Below, piece after piece: positions 8,798 to 18,052 of a stretch of DNA of 64,000 nt. Source of the DNA: Myxococcales bacterium (GTDB lineage Bacteria; Myxococcota_A; Polyangia; Polyangiales; Ga0077539). Under the pieces are notes generated by a model. The model was not told where the DNA came from, searched no databases, and saw only the letters and a program-made list of their open reading frames with translations. The DNA lies in contig JAEUKI010000071.1 in the NCBI GenBank assembly GCA_016793325.1, positions 1 through 64,000 on the forward strand, read 5' to 3'. Within the stretch, counting starts at the first letter, position 1. Every line of letters begins with the position of its first letter. Position numbers and translations under genes: made by a program.

Positions 8798-11700
8798 TCA
8801 GGGTTCGTCGCGCTCGTCGTCGTCGCCCCAGTCGTCCCACGCGCCGCCCGACTGCTGCGCGCGGAGCCCGTCGCGATACACGTAGACCTTCGTGCGATCT
8901 CCGAGCGCGACGTCGACGAGGCGATCGTCGAACTGAAACAAGAACGCCCCGCCGCCGCGCGCCGCGCGCCGCTCGCGCTCTTCGAAGGGCTCGCCCATCG
9001 CTCGTCCATCGGCGCTCGCGAGCGCCTCTCGCAGCGCTCGCGCGGTCGCGCGAAGCTCGTCGCCCTCGGGCCACTTGGACTCGACCTCGCCGAGCCAGCT
9101 GGGAACGTCCACGCGATCCACGCGCACCCGCGTCGCTCGATCGCGCGGGGAAGCGTGCGCGAAGTTCTCGCCCGACGCCAAGTCTTCCGCCGAGAGAAGC
9201 ACGACCGCGCCCTTCGCGACCGCTTCGATCGCGCGGCGACCGGCGCCGATCGGCGCGAACACGGCGATCGCTCGGACGTCCTTGCCTTCGCATCGTTCGC
9301 GAAGCGCCGGAGCGTCTGCGAGGTCGATCGTGAGCAGGTGCCTCATGGGCCTTGCGCCGAGCTGCGGCCAACGAGCGTCGCTCACGCCGATCGCCGCGCC
9401 GCCCGAGCGAGACACGTGCTCGCGCGTCGCGTCCTCGTCGATCACGCCGAGGACGTACTGCGGTTGCTTGTCGCCGGGCAGTCGATCGCTGAGCCGTCGA
9501 GCCCGCTCGGCGATCGCCGCTGCGCGAGCGACGTACGCGTGCCGCGCCCCCTCTGCCGCTTCGATGTGCTCGACAGGGACGTAGCTGCGGAGCGCCGTTC
9601 GCAGCGCGGATCGCTCGGCGCCCGCGTCAGCGAGCACCGCCCGAGCGAACGCGACCTTGGCGCGCGGGTCGAGCTTCGCGAGGCCGATTTGCAGCAAGCG
9701 ATCTGGCGACGAGAGCGAGAGCGCGCGCTCGCGAAAGAGCGCCGCCGAACGCGCGACGACCGCGTCGGTCGCGACCGAGGACAACAGCAAGAATCCCGCG
9801 GTCCAGTGCTTTCGCGCGCCGTCGAGCGACGCGAGCACGATCGCCTCTGCGCGCTCGAGCGAGAGCGCTCGCAGCGCGTCGGGGACGAGGCCTCCCACGA
9901 CGTGTTCGAGGGCGAACGCGTCGCGCTCGACGCCCTCGCACGCGTGGACGTCGATGAACCGATCGAGCTGCGCGGGAGCGCTTCCGCCGCGGCGCCCGAT
10001 CTCTGCGAGCATCGAGAGGATCACGTGCGCGTACAGCACCTTGCGGTCGCCGTCGCCGCGCTCGTATTCGGCGACGAACGCCTCGCGCCCGGCTGCGCCG
10101 ACGATCCCGACGAACGACACCCCCGCGAGCGCCGCGCGCGTCGTCTGCTTGGACGCGTACTCGTTGCAGCGCGCGCACAGCTTTGCGAGGAGCTCGTTCG
10201 TCGGAGCGACGCTGACGAGCAGCGCCGCGCTCTGAAACATGTGCATCGGCCGGTCGATCCACTGCGAGACCAGCGCGTGTACGCGCTCGGCGGGTAGCAC
10301 CGTGAGCGCGTCGCGCATCTCGCGCGCTCCTTGGTACGGGATCGCCGTGCGCGCAAACTCGAGCTTCACCAGCGCGTCGAACGCCGAGGGGAGACCGACT
10401 CCCTCGCGCCGCGCGGCGCGCGCAGCGAGGATGAACACCATGTCTGCGATCGCGTCACGCGCGACGGGGCGCCCTGTGTGGTCGGACATCGCCGCGAGGA
10501 CCTCGGCCCAAAACGCGAGGGGTCGAAACTCGACGCGACGAAGCGCGCCCCACGCGTCGCCGTTGTACGGATCGACCCGGGACAAGAGCCGTCCGAGCGG
10601 GCCGCTGCTCAGCCGAGGGTAGACCGCCGAGAGGTAGTTTCCGTTGCATGCGACGCCGCGATCCGCGGCGCGGCCGAGCGCTGCGCCGAAGCTCGCGTCG
10701 TCGCCGAGGCGCGCTGCGATCGAGCGAACGTACGCGTCGAGGTCGTCCCCTGGCTTCGCGCGAACGCCGTCTCGGTCGACGAACTCGACCGCGCGCTCGA
10801 CGGCGTAGTGACCGGCGATCAGCGCCTCGGCGAAGGCGTCCGACACCGCGGTTCGTTGCGCGTCGGTGAGCGTCGCTCCGAGCCGCGCGCGAACGAAGTG
10901 CACGCCGACCGCCATCGGCGCGGGCAATCGCTCGGCGAGCGCCTGCCAACGGCCGTCGTCCGTCAGCGCGTACACGCGCTCGACGATGCGATCGAGCACC
11001 GCGGGCCATCCTCGAAGCGACGGCCACCACTGCGATGACGCGGGATTCGACGCGGCGAGCTCGATCCACGCGGACGCGTCGTCGGCCGTGTACGCGCCGT
11101 CGTACTCGGACAACAGTCGAAAGCCTGCTTCGCCGTGGGCGAGGGGGCTCCATTGGCCCGAGCGAATCAGCGCGTACGCGAGCGGCGCGACGCACTCGCG
11201 CGGAACGAACTCTCCGATCGCGCGCGCGATCTTGTCCGCGTTGTTCTGCGCCTTCGCGACCTTGCCGAGCAGCGATTTGGTGGTCTTCGCGTCGAGCTTC
11301 GGGACGCCGTGTTCGATCTCGAGCAAGCGCATCACGCCCTTGTCGTCCCGAGTGCGCTGCGGTCCGTGCAGGACGCCGTGGTGCCAGTGCTTCTCGTCGA
11401 GCAGCTGGCCGTGCGGGTTCCAACGACGTTCGGCGCCGTGTCGTCGCCCTTCGTCGTCGTAGTGGACCTCGCTCGTGCATGCGCCGCTCGGGTCGAACCA
11501 ACGCGCGACGCCGACGTAGTGCGAGCTGCCCACGCCGCCGATGCTGTTGGCGTACGCGGTCGCGAGGCGCTTGCCCTTGGGGCCGTCGGGATAGATCGCC
11601 CGCGCTGCGCGCGTCTCGCCCTCGTGGCTGAGGACGCCGTTCGCATGAAAGTACCGGATCGGTCCTTCGATCCAGCCGTCTCGGTAGTGCAGCTCGGCGC

Positions 11701-11872
11701 TCGTTCCGTTGCCTCCGCGCGTGATCCACGAGCCCTGCTCGAGCCCGGTCGCGTCCGTCGCGTTGGTGACCTCGCCCTCTCGAGCCACGAGCGTCGCGTC
11801 GGTGCGCGGCGCGACGGGCTCGATCCAATCCGTGCTTTCGGAAGGCTGCTTCGGAGCTCGCTTCGTCGTCAT
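8798..11872 (-). CDS. Large MORN-variant / HEAT-like / DUF1963-like protein
   Basis: 1024 residues; ATG at 11872 chosen over an Arg/Ala-rich upstream extension. Residues about 50-170 contain MORN-variant repeats (ELHYRDGWIEGPIRYFHANG, EVHYDDEGRRHGAERRWNPHG), as in the TPM/MORN-variant family. The long middle is all-helical and HEAT-like. The last about 230 residues resemble DUF1963/YwqG proteins: a GGAAIGVSDARWPQ entry, then HLLTIDLAD, and near the end FLFQFDDRLVDVALGD followed by VYVYRDG, matching that family's closing strand pair. No signal peptide, so cytoplasmic. The role is unknown; these modules are usually protein-binding. The small gene at 8219-8749 is likely co-transcribed. Confidence 0.75.
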   Translation of the reverse strand: MTTKRAPKQPSESTDWIEPVAPRTDATLVAREGEVTNATDATGLEQGSWITRGGNGTSAELHYRDGWIEGPIRYFHANGVLSHEGETRAARAIYPDGPKGKRLATAYANSIGGVGSSHYVGVARWFDPSGACTSEVHYDDEGRRHGAERRWNPHGQLLDEKHWHHGVLHGPQRTRDDKGVMRLLEIEHGVPKLDAKTTKSLLGKVAKAQNNADKIARAIGEFVPRECVAPLAYALIRSGQWSPLAHGEAGFRLLSEYDGAYTADDASAWIELAASNPASSQWWPSLRGWPAVLDRIVERVYALTDDGRWQALAERLPAPMAVGVHFVRARLGATLTDAQRTAVSDAFAEALIAGHYAVERAVEFVDRDGVRAKPGDDLDAYVRSIAARLGDDASFGAALGRAADRGVACNGNYLSAVYPRLSSGPLGRLLSRVDPYNGDAWGALRRVEFRPLAFWAEVLAAMSDHTGRPVARDAIADMVFILAARAARREGVGLPSAFDALVKLEFARTAIPYQGAREMRDALTVLPAERVHALVSQWIDRPMHMFQSAALLVSVAPTNELLAKLCARCNEYASKQTTRAALAGVSFVGIVGAAGREAFVAEYERGDGDRKVLYAHVILSMLAEIGRRGGSAPAQLDRFIDVHACEGVERDAFALEHVVGGLVPDALRALSLERAEAIVLASLDGARKHWTAGFLLLSSVATDAVVARSAALFRERALSLSSPDRLLQIGLAKLDPRAKVAFARAVLADAGAERSALRTALRSYVPVEHIEAAEGARHAYVARAAAIAERARRLSDRLPGDKQPQYVLGVIDEDATREHVSRSGGAAIGVSDARWPQLGARPMRHLLTIDLADAPALRERCEGKDVRAIAVFAPIGAGRRAIEAVAKGAVVLLSAEDLASGENFAHASPRDRATRVRVDRVDVPSWLGEVESKWPEGDELRATARALREALASADGRAMGEPFEERERRAARGGGAFLFQFDDRLVDVALGDRTKVYVYRDGLRAQQSGGAWDDWGDDDERDEP

Positions 11873-12105
11873 CGCGCGGGACAGTACCGAAGCGCGCGCG
11901 CGAGCCCGCACGCACGACTGCGAGCGTGGTTCGCATATTTGCGTTCGCGAAGACGCCCGACCTCGGTCGTCAGGGCGCTCCGATCACCGGTCGCTTCGCT
12001 ACGCTCGCCGACCCGAGAGACCGAACGTGGGTTCGAGGGGATGGCTCGTCGCGCGTCGTCCTTCGAACGGGGCGTCGCGATCGTGTCGCGACGGGAATCG
12101 CTGGC

Positions 12106-13116
12106 TCATCGTCCGCCGCTCGTCCCGCCGCTGCCCGCAGGTCCACGGCCTGCGGCGTTGAATCGTTGGTCCCATTGGCGCTGCAATTGCGGGTGCTCTT
12201 GGAGGTAGTTCTGCTGTTGCGCGGGAGGCAGTCGCAGCACGTCGTCGATGGGAAACCGATGAATCCTGTCGATCCTCGGACCGCGAGGCATCTGTCGCAC
12301 CCAGCCGTCGCGGACGAGCCGCTGCGCGCGCTGTTCGCTCGCGCCGTAGCGCCGAAGCAAGCGTTGAAACTCGTCTTCGGTCACATCGGGGACGCCCGCT
12401 AACATTCGCCCGAGGTTCTCTGCGAAGGCGGTCGCTTGCGCAGAGCGAGTCGGGGGCATTTGCGCGGGCCGCCCGTCGGCCATCGCCATGCGAACTCTTC
12501 GATCGAGCACCGTCGGGCTCAGGCGCTTTTCATCGGTCCAACGATCGTCGAACGAGCTCGGCCACGACGCGCTCCAGCTGGTGTTCGCGTAGTCCGTGAG
12601 CCTCGATCGAACGAGCAGCGAGCCGCCTCCCTCGGCGACACGCGCGCAGAACCCCGCGGCGACGCGGGCCATCGCGACCCATTCAGCCGTCGCGCTCGCG
12701 CGACTCTCGACCGAGAACAGCGGTTCGGGGTCGCTGCCGAACGTGTTGGTGATCAGCCCCGCGGGGCTCGACAGTCGCAAGAGCACCCACCGCTGACCGC
12801 TCCCTGCGCTGCCGATCGCCTCGCACGCGCGGCTCGGAGGACCGCTGTTCGTCCGCGCGTCGTTGCTCGCGCCAACGGCTGGCGTGTCTGGGCGCGCGTC
12901 AGCTCGCGCGTCGCGCACGCCCGAGTCGATCGGCGGGCGACCCACGCCGCTGTCGCGCAGGCGATTGCCGCCGCCGTCGCGTCCGCGGGGATCGACGGAG
13001 GCGTCGAGGCGCGAGGGGGACGAGACGCCCGCGTCCGCCAGCACGTTGCGCCCGTTGCACGCGAGGCACAGCACCGCGAGCTCAACGACCTTCACACGAA
13101 ACATTCGTGGCTTCAC
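12106..13116 (-). CDS. Putative lipoprotein with Asp/Arg/Gly-rich linker
   Basis: 336 residues. The GTG at 13116 is preceded at good spacing by GGAGAGGG. The leader ends LCLAC (lipidated Cys at about residue 20), followed by an 80-residue linker rich in D, R, S and G. The mature domain carries two or three Cys. A basic, helix-rich C-terminal part (LLRRYGASEQRAQRLVRDGW) could bind a partner, and a Pro/Gln/Gly-rich tail closes the protein. Its start overlaps the end of the upstream minus-strand gene (13082-13960) by 35 bp, indicating coupled translation, so the lipoprotein and that membrane protein probably act together. No family recognised. Confidence 0.7.
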   Translation of the reverse strand: MKPRMFRVKVVELAVLCLACNGRNVLADAGVSSPSRLDASVDPRGRDGGGNRLRDSGVGRPPIDSGVRDARADARPDTPAVGASNDARTNSGPPSRACEAIGSAGSGQRWVLLRLSSPAGLITNTFGSDPEPLFSVESRASATAEWVAMARVAAGFCARVAEGGGSLLVRSRLTDYANTSWSASWPSSFDDRWTDEKRLSPTVLDRRVRMAMADGRPAQMPPTRSAQATAFAENLGRMLAGVPDVTEDEFQRLLRRYGASEQRAQRLVRDGWVRQMPRGPRIDRIHRFPIDDVLRLPPAQQQNYLQEHPQLQRQWDQRFNAAGRGPAGSGGTSGGR

Positions 13117-13960
13117 GACCCTCTCCTTCGCTCAGTCGAAGCTGCGGCAGCGTCGCGCCGCCCTCGCTCGTCGAGCACACGATCACGTTGGCGCGAAGCG
13201 TCGAGTCGACCATGCAATTCGCGTCGAGCGCGACGCGCGCGCTCGAGCCTCCGCGGGATTGATCCCAGGTGCACTCGTCGGTGGCCGTCCCGCTGGCGCC
13301 GTTGAACTGAAACACCACCGCCCTTGTCCGCGAGCACTCTGCGATGATTTCGTGTGGCGGTCGCGGGACGTGTCGTCTCAGCTCGAGGCGGTACATCCTC
13401 GCGTCTGCCCACTGTGGCCGCGGACCGGCGCTCGGACAGGGAAAACACGCGTCTCGCAGCGCCGCGCTCCCTCGATGCTGCGCCAGTTCGGTCGTCGTGC
13501 AGCTCCACGCGGCGCGGTGCTTCACGCGATACCACGCGATCGATCCGCCGGTGATCGCGACGATCGCGACGATCGCGACGATCGCGATCGCCCACGGGCG
13601 GCGCGGCGACGGCGGGGTCGGGCGCGATTCGAACGCGGGCTCGCTCGGCGGCTCGCTCGGTTTGGGCTCGTACTCGAAGCACCGCGGGTGCGCTGCGGCG
13701 AAGGCGCGCGCCTCGTCGACGGCGTCGTTCTTCCATTCGCTGTCGAAGAGTTTTTGCGCGAGGAGCGCGGTCTTGCCGAGCGCGTCGCAGCGCTCGATCA
13801 GATCGTTGGCGACGACTCCGATCGGGTGATCGAGGGACGAGAAATCGACGACGCGGAGCCGCAGATCGTGGTCGTCGCTGCACCACATCGAGAGCGCCTT
13901 CGTCGTCGAGAAGGACTGCGCGATGGCAGCGCGCAAGAGCTGACGCGCCTTGCGAAGCAC
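13082..13960 (-). CDS. Single-pass membrane protein with N-terminal helical EAD/death-like domain
   Basis: About 292 residues from a GTG at 13960; GTG 13987 is an alternative, and both are weak. Residues 1 to about 70 form a compact helical domain: LRKARQLLRAAIAQSFSTT, then WCSDDHD, then DLIERCDALGKTALLAQKLF. This has the look of the bacterial death-like/effector-associated domains that sit on CHAT and trypsin conflict proteins (inferred by eye). A Pro/Ser-rich linker follows, then one membrane span (AIAIVAIVAIVAITGGSIAWY, about residues 125-145), then a Cys-rich exported domain with at least six Cys. It is divergent from the V8-like protease gene at 14075 and overlaps the downstream lipoprotein gene. 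Confidence 0.6.
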   Translation of the reverse strand: MLRKARQLLRAAIAQSFSTTKALSMWCSDDHDLRLRVVDFSSLDHPIGVVANDLIERCDALGKTALLAQKLFDSEWKNDAVDEARAFAAAHPRCFEYEPKPSEPPSEPAFESRPTPPSPRRPWAIAIVAIVAIVAITGGSIAWYRVKHRAAWSCTTTELAQHRGSAALRDACFPCPSAGPRPQWADARMYRLELRRHVPRPPHEIIAECSRTRAVVFQFNGASGTATDECTWDQSRGGSSARVALDANCMVDSTLRANVIVCSTSEGGATLPQLRLSEGEGREATNVSCEGR

Positions 13961-14074
13961 TGCTTCCGGTGGACGGTCCTCCGACACGTCGCCGAAGATA
14001 CAACGCTCGCGGTCCGCTGCGGTTGACGAAGACCAACAGATCTCGTACGCCCGAGGACGACACGGACCCTGAAG

Positions 14075-15283
14075 ATGGGAGGGCAAAGAGTCTACTTCGG
14101 TCGCGCGCTCTACGAAGACGGAACGCCCATCGCGCGAGCCTCTGTCGTCGTCGCCAGGGGCACCGCGCCGACCCCCGAAATTGCGAAGATCACCGATGAA
14201 CAAGGTCGCTTCGCGTTGGGGTTGCCCGAAGGAGAATTCGAGCTCGTCGTGCGCCAGCGCGCGAGGACTTGGCGAGCGAGGCTCGTGACGAGCCTGCTCT
14301 CTTCACACTATGTCATTCGTGAATCGACCAGCACCGCCGCGGAGGGATCGATGACCACCAGCGTCAGCAGTGAAAGCAGTGAAGGTTCCGACGAGCTCGC
14401 GCTCGCGAGCGTGAGCAACGACGCGCCTGCGCGCGGCCGGGAGTTTGCGACCGCGCTTCCTCTGCCCACAGTGGGCGGCGAGGGCGCCAAGGTCGACGCG
14501 CCTGGCTTGTCCGCGCGCGTCCTGCTCGTGAAGCCGGACGCGCCGCGCAAGCCTCGCGCGCCCAAGCGCGTGTTCGAGACCGTGTTGGGGCGCGACGAGC
14601 GCACGCGGATCCTCGACGTCGAAGACGCTCCGTGGCGCATGATCGCGAGCCTGGTGATCCACGATCGCTTCGGCGGAACGTCCGTCGGCACGGGCTGGTT
14701 CGCCGGACCTCACACGCTGATCACCGCGGGACACTGCGTGCACTTGCCCGAGATGGGCGGCTGGGCGCGGTCGATCGACGTGATCGTCGGGCGCAACCGC
14801 GACGCACAGCCCATCGCGACGTTGACGTCCAAGCGCTTCTCTTCCACCGAGAAGTGGATGCGCGAGCAAGACGCGGACTTCGACTACGCCGCGATTCACC
14901 TCGACCCGGCCGAAGCCGAGGCCGTCACCGCGAAGACGGGTTGGTTTTCGACCGCGGTGCTCGGCGACGACGCGCTCGACGCCAAAGCGGTCAACGTCTC
15001 GGGCTATCCCGGCGACAAGGGTGACCCGATCGGCTGCGAGCAGTGGTTTCACAGCAAGCACGTCGTGCACGTGGCGCCGCTGCGCGTGTACTACGACATG
15101 GACACGTTCGGCGGGCAGAGCGGCTCGCCCGTGTGGCTCGAGGCCGACGAGGGCCGCAAGGTCATCGGCATTCACGCGTACGGCGCGGACGGCGCGCAGC
15201 ACTTGGGTCTGCGAGCGAACTCGGGGCCGAGGATCACCGCGGACGTGCTGGCCCTCATCAAGAGCTGGATCGCGAAGAGATAG
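14075..15283 (+). CDS. V8/trypsin-like serine protease with N-terminal CarboxypepD-type domain
   Basis: 402 residues. Residues about 5-70 read as a carboxypeptidase-regulatory-like beta-sandwich (GRALYEDGTPIARASVVV, then DEQGRFALGLPEGEFELVV). A linker of about 90 residues leads to a chymotrypsin-fold protease of the Glu-endopeptidase/V8 type. The full triad is visible: His220 in TAGHC, Asp270 in FDYAAI, Ser349 in GGQSGSP. There is no signal peptide, so it probably acts in the cytoplasm, as do proteases of conflict systems. It is divergent from the helical-domain membrane protein and overlaps the convergent EAD1-trypsin gene by 26 bp. The clustering of two trypsins with an EAD-like protein suggests a protease-based response system; the trigger and target are unknown. 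Confidence 0.8.
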   Translation: MGGQRVYFGRALYEDGTPIARASVVVARGTAPTPEIAKITDEQGRFALGLPEGEFELVVRQRARTWRARLVTSLLSSHYVIRESTSTAAEGSMTTSVSSESSEGSDELALASVSNDAPARGREFATALPLPTVGGEGAKVDAPGLSARVLLVKPDAPRKPRAPKRVFETVLGRDERTRILDVEDAPWRMIASLVIHDRFGGTSVGTGWFAGPHTLITAGHCVHLPEMGGWARSIDVIVGRNRDAQPIATLTSKRFSSTEKWMREQDADFDYAAIHLDPAEAEAVTAKTGWFSTAVLGDDALDAKAVNVSGYPGDKGDPIGCEQWFHSKHVVHVAPLRVYYDMDTFGGQSGSPVWLEADEGRKVIGIHAYGADGAQHLGLRANSGPRITADVLALIKSWIAKR

Positions 15284-16307
15284 CCGCGAGCGCGCGGAGG
15301 ATGTGCGCCACGAGCACGCCTTCGTTGCGCGCAAACGCGCGGGTCGACCCCGTGGGCTGCTCGTACTTCACCATGTCACCGTCGCGAAACTCGCCGTGGT
15401 GAATGGCCACGACGTCCCAGTGCTTGTTGAATACAGGTGCCCCCGACGACCCCGGCAGCGTGTCGGTGAGGTACTGAACGAGCTCCGAGCGCTCGGGCGG
15501 CGCGGCTTCGTTCTTCTCGCCGGCGATGACCCCTTGCCAGCGAACGAAGTTGCCCGAATACGAGAGGCGCTTCGGCTGTTTCGCGGGGTGCTGAATGATG
15601 TTCACCCACTCGTCGAGCTTCACGGTCACGGGTCTGAGCGCGAGCGGCTCGTACGTCGCGGCGGGATCGCCCTTCACGCCGACGACGGTCCAGTCGCCAG
15701 CGAGGTCGTCGCCGCCCGTGGCGAAGTTGTTCGGATCGAGGTCGAACTTCTGCGGAGAACCGCCCACTTGGTAGTCGAACTCGACTTGCCCGCTCGCGGC
15801 TTGGACGGCGTTGGCGAGCACGTGATGGTTGGTGACGATGCGGTTTCCGTCGACGAGGAAGCCCGTCGCGACGGGCGCTCCGTCGCGCCAGACACGACAC
15901 ACCGCGCGCGCCGCGCGCCACCCGCGCTGGAGCCACTCGACGTCGACGAAGGTGTCTTCCGCGCCGCTCACCGCGTGAAGGTCGCGCGCGGCCCAGTGTG
16001 TCTTGGACGGGACGGCGCTCGCGTCGGCGACGGGGGTTCGTCCTGCCTTCAGCGCCGCGAGCGTCGCTGCGAGCTCGGCGTTGTCCGCGAAGCGCTCGAT
16101 CGCTTTGTCGATCAGCGCGTCGATCTTTCCCTGTTGGTCTGCGAAGGTGAGGATGGCCTCCCACGAGAGCATCGCCGCGGCGTCGAAGGCGATCATCGTG
16201 AAGTCGAGCCGGAGGTCTTTTACGAACGCGACCTGCGCGTTGTACTGCGGGAGCGCCGCCGCCATGATCGAGCGAAGCGCGACGTGTTTGGGGCGCGGGT
16301 AGGCCAT
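15258..16307 (-). CDS. EAD1-trypsin fusion protease
   Basis: 349 residues from the ATG at 16307. Residues 5 to about 85 match the effector-associated domain 1 pattern: an LRSIMAAALPQYNAQVAFVK helix, DLRLDFTMIAFD, SWEAILTFADQQGKIDALI, then an ERFADNAEL helix. A trypsin-like domain follows from about 130, with His162 in TNHHV, Asp205 in DWTVVGV and Ser288 in PGSSGAPVF. In predicted conflict systems EADs recruit such effectors to NTPase or receptor partners through EAD-EAD contacts. No signal peptide. The nearest EAD-like partner is at 13082-13960 on the same strand. Stop overlaps the convergent protease gene. Confidence 0.85.
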   Translation of the reverse strand: MAYPRPKHVALRSIMAAALPQYNAQVAFVKDLRLDFTMIAFDAAAMLSWEAILTFADQQGKIDALIDKAIERFADNAELAATLAALKAGRTPVADASAVPSKTHWAARDLHAVSGAEDTFVDVEWLQRGWRAARAVCRVWRDGAPVATGFLVDGNRIVTNHHVLANAVQAASGQVEFDYQVGGSPQKFDLDPNNFATGGDDLAGDWTVVGVKGDPAATYEPLALRPVTVKLDEWVNIIQHPAKQPKRLSYSGNFVRWQGVIAGEKNEAAPPERSELVQYLTDTLPGSSGAPVFNKHWDVVAIHHGEFRDGDMVKYEQPTGSTRAFARNEGVLVAHILRALAAISSRSSS

Positions 16308-16753
16308 CGCCGACGAGCGTACCGCAAGGATCCGAAGCGCTGCCGAGCGAGCTGTGCGGCGCGCGAGCAGGGCGCGGTCGACGAGCGCTGCGACTGGGCG
16401 AACGCGCAGTGAAGCTCGTCGCGCGTGGTCAGCGATCGCTGGGGACAGTCGTCCCCACGTGCGGTGCGCGGTCGTGGCGAACGTAGCTCCGAGCGACGAC
16501 GCGCAGATGGACCGACACCGCGCCAGTGCCGTGTGCTCGGTCTGCGTTCTCGCTGCGACTCGAGCTCGACTGAGCCCGTTCTCGTTTGCGGCGCAGCTCG
16601 CGGCGGTCGGCACGGCGCTTGAATTGCGGTGCGCTCATGCGACGAGCTCGGCCGCGCCCGATCGTTCGAGAGCCCGACGGGGGGGCGAGAGCATCGCGGC
16701 GGGTCGCGGTCGGCGGCGGACACGAGCGCCGCTGAGACGAAGGGAGTCATCCG
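16308..16753. other. 446-bp intergenic region with one hairpin
   Basis: No supportable gene. It lies between the EAD1-trypsin start and the lipoprotein start and must hold both promoters. A 6-bp perfect stem, GGGGAC (16441-16446) with GTCCCC (16451-16456), is the only structure seen. GGGGAC is also the head of the palindrome at 3632, but nothing else of that element is present. A GGGAG ribosome binding site sits about 10 bases before 16754. Confidence 0.4.
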
Positions 16754-17446
16754 ATGCGATGGTTGGTGTTCGTGATGCTGATGAGTTGCGGGGGCGAGCT
16801 CGCGCGCGAGACCGACGCGTCTCGCGCGGACAGCGCAGGCGACGATGCCTCGCGCGACGGCGCGCGTATGGAGGACGTCGTCGGATCGGACGCGCGCGAG
16901 GTCGACGCCACGGTCGCGGCGGACGCTGCGTCGCGCGACGCGGCGACGGACGCGCGCGCGGCGGACGTCGAAGCGTTTCCTCCGCCCCCCAACAGCCACG
17001 ATCCCGGCGATGGAACCCGCGCGACGGGCGGCACCATCGTGTACGACGCGCGATCGGGCAACACGCCGGGCAATCAGACAGGCTGCAGGCCGGGCGCGTT
17101 TCCCAACCAGTGGATCGTGGTGGTCGACAGCTTCGGCGGCGGCTTCGGGCTGTCGAGGCCTCTCGTGATGATCTCGTTTCCGTTGGATTTGCTCACGCGC
17201 TCGCGCGAGTTCGACGTGCGCCCGGCGCCGACCGCCATGAGCTGGGCGGCGCTCGATCAGGCGTCGATTCTGTTTACGCTGACCGGCGAGCCGATCCAGT
17301 TCGGCGGCGGCGGTCGCGTCTGGGCCCGCATCGTCGATCGCGTGATGGAGGTCCGCTTCGAGCGGGTTCCCCTCGTGGATAGCTCGCAGCGGCCGACGGG
17401 CCATGTGCTGAGCGTCGCGTATCGCTGCTGGGACCGCCTTCCATAG
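16754..17446 (+). CDS. Putative lipoprotein with Asp/Ala-rich linker
   Basis: 230 residues, ATG at 16754 with GGGAG upstream. An unusually short leader, RWLVFVMLMSC, puts the lipidated Cys at about residue 12. Residues 13-75 are an Asp/Ala/Arg-rich tether. The mature domain (about 80-230) is beta-rich with two Cys, starts after a Gly/Thr-rich loop and ends with a conserved-looking VLSVAYRCWDRLP. No family recognised; presumably an outer-envelope protein. The next gene is 126 bp downstream on the same strand. Confidence 0.7.
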   Translation: MRWLVFVMLMSCGGELARETDASRADSAGDDASRDGARMEDVVGSDAREVDATVAADAASRDAATDARAADVEAFPPPPNSHDPGDGTRATGGTIVYDARSGNTPGNQTGCRPGAFPNQWIVVVDSFGGGFGLSRPLVMISFPLDLLTRSREFDVRPAPTAMSWAALDQASILFTLTGEPIQFGGGGRVWARIVDRVMEVRFERVPLVDSSQRPTGHVLSVAYRCWDRLP

Positions 17447-17572
17447 CGACGCCCCGCGGCCGGTCGATGGCGAACGAGCTGCCTTCGGGCCGGTGATCCG
17501 CGGCGTTCGCGCTTCGTGTGCGATGACGAGGTCGTCGCGTGCGTCGTCCGCCGCGCGCGCTACCCTCTCAGC

Positions 17573-18052
17573 GTGAAGCGCTCGTCGATCGTCCTGCTCG
17601 TCGCGCTGGTGTCCTCGGTCCCCACGCGCGGCCGCGCCGTCGTCGCGCGACCCACGCGCGCGCAGTGCACGATCAACGCTGTGGCGCGCGGAGGCGAGTG
17701 GGCGCTCTCGCTGCAGATCGACAACGGCCGCGCGCCGCTGGCGCTGCCGTACTTCGCCCCGGTCATGCTCGGGCAGCTCGTCGTGCGCCGCGAAGGCGTT
17801 CGACTCTCGCTCGCCGAGCCCGCGGTGGACATGGCAGTGCAGAGCCGGACGCTACGACTCGCGCCGAACGCGCGTGTCGAAGTCCCAGTCGTCCATCGCT
17901 TGCGATTCAGGCCCGCGAGCGGCCCGCTGCTGAGCTCCGATCGCTTCGTGATCACGATCGATCACCCGCGCGCGGAGGTCTCGCTCGGAGCGACGTTCGG
18001 ACAGGGACCCAACGCGCTCGATTGTCGCGGCGTGCTTCGTCCCGCTCCGTGA
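17573..18052 (+). CDS. Exported hypothetical protein
   Basis: 159 residues from GTG 17573; an upstream ATG (17516) would hide the leader. The start KRSSIVLLVALVSSVPTRGRAVVA is a Sec-type signal peptide, probably cut after GRA or VVA. The mature part, about 130 residues, is a beta-sandwich-like domain (WALSLQIDNGRAPLALPYFA, VEVPVVHRLRF) with two Cys that could bridge. Family not recognised. It resembles small periplasmic immunoglobulin-like or inhibitor-like proteins, without a diagnostic motif. Confidence 0.6.
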   Translation: MKRSSIVLLVALVSSVPTRGRAVVARPTRAQCTINAVARGGEWALSLQIDNGRAPLALPYFAPVMLGQLVVRREGVRLSLAEPAVDMAVQSRTLRLAPNARVEVPVVHRLRFRPASGPLLSSDRFVITIDHPRAEVSLGATFGQGPNALDCRGVLRPAP

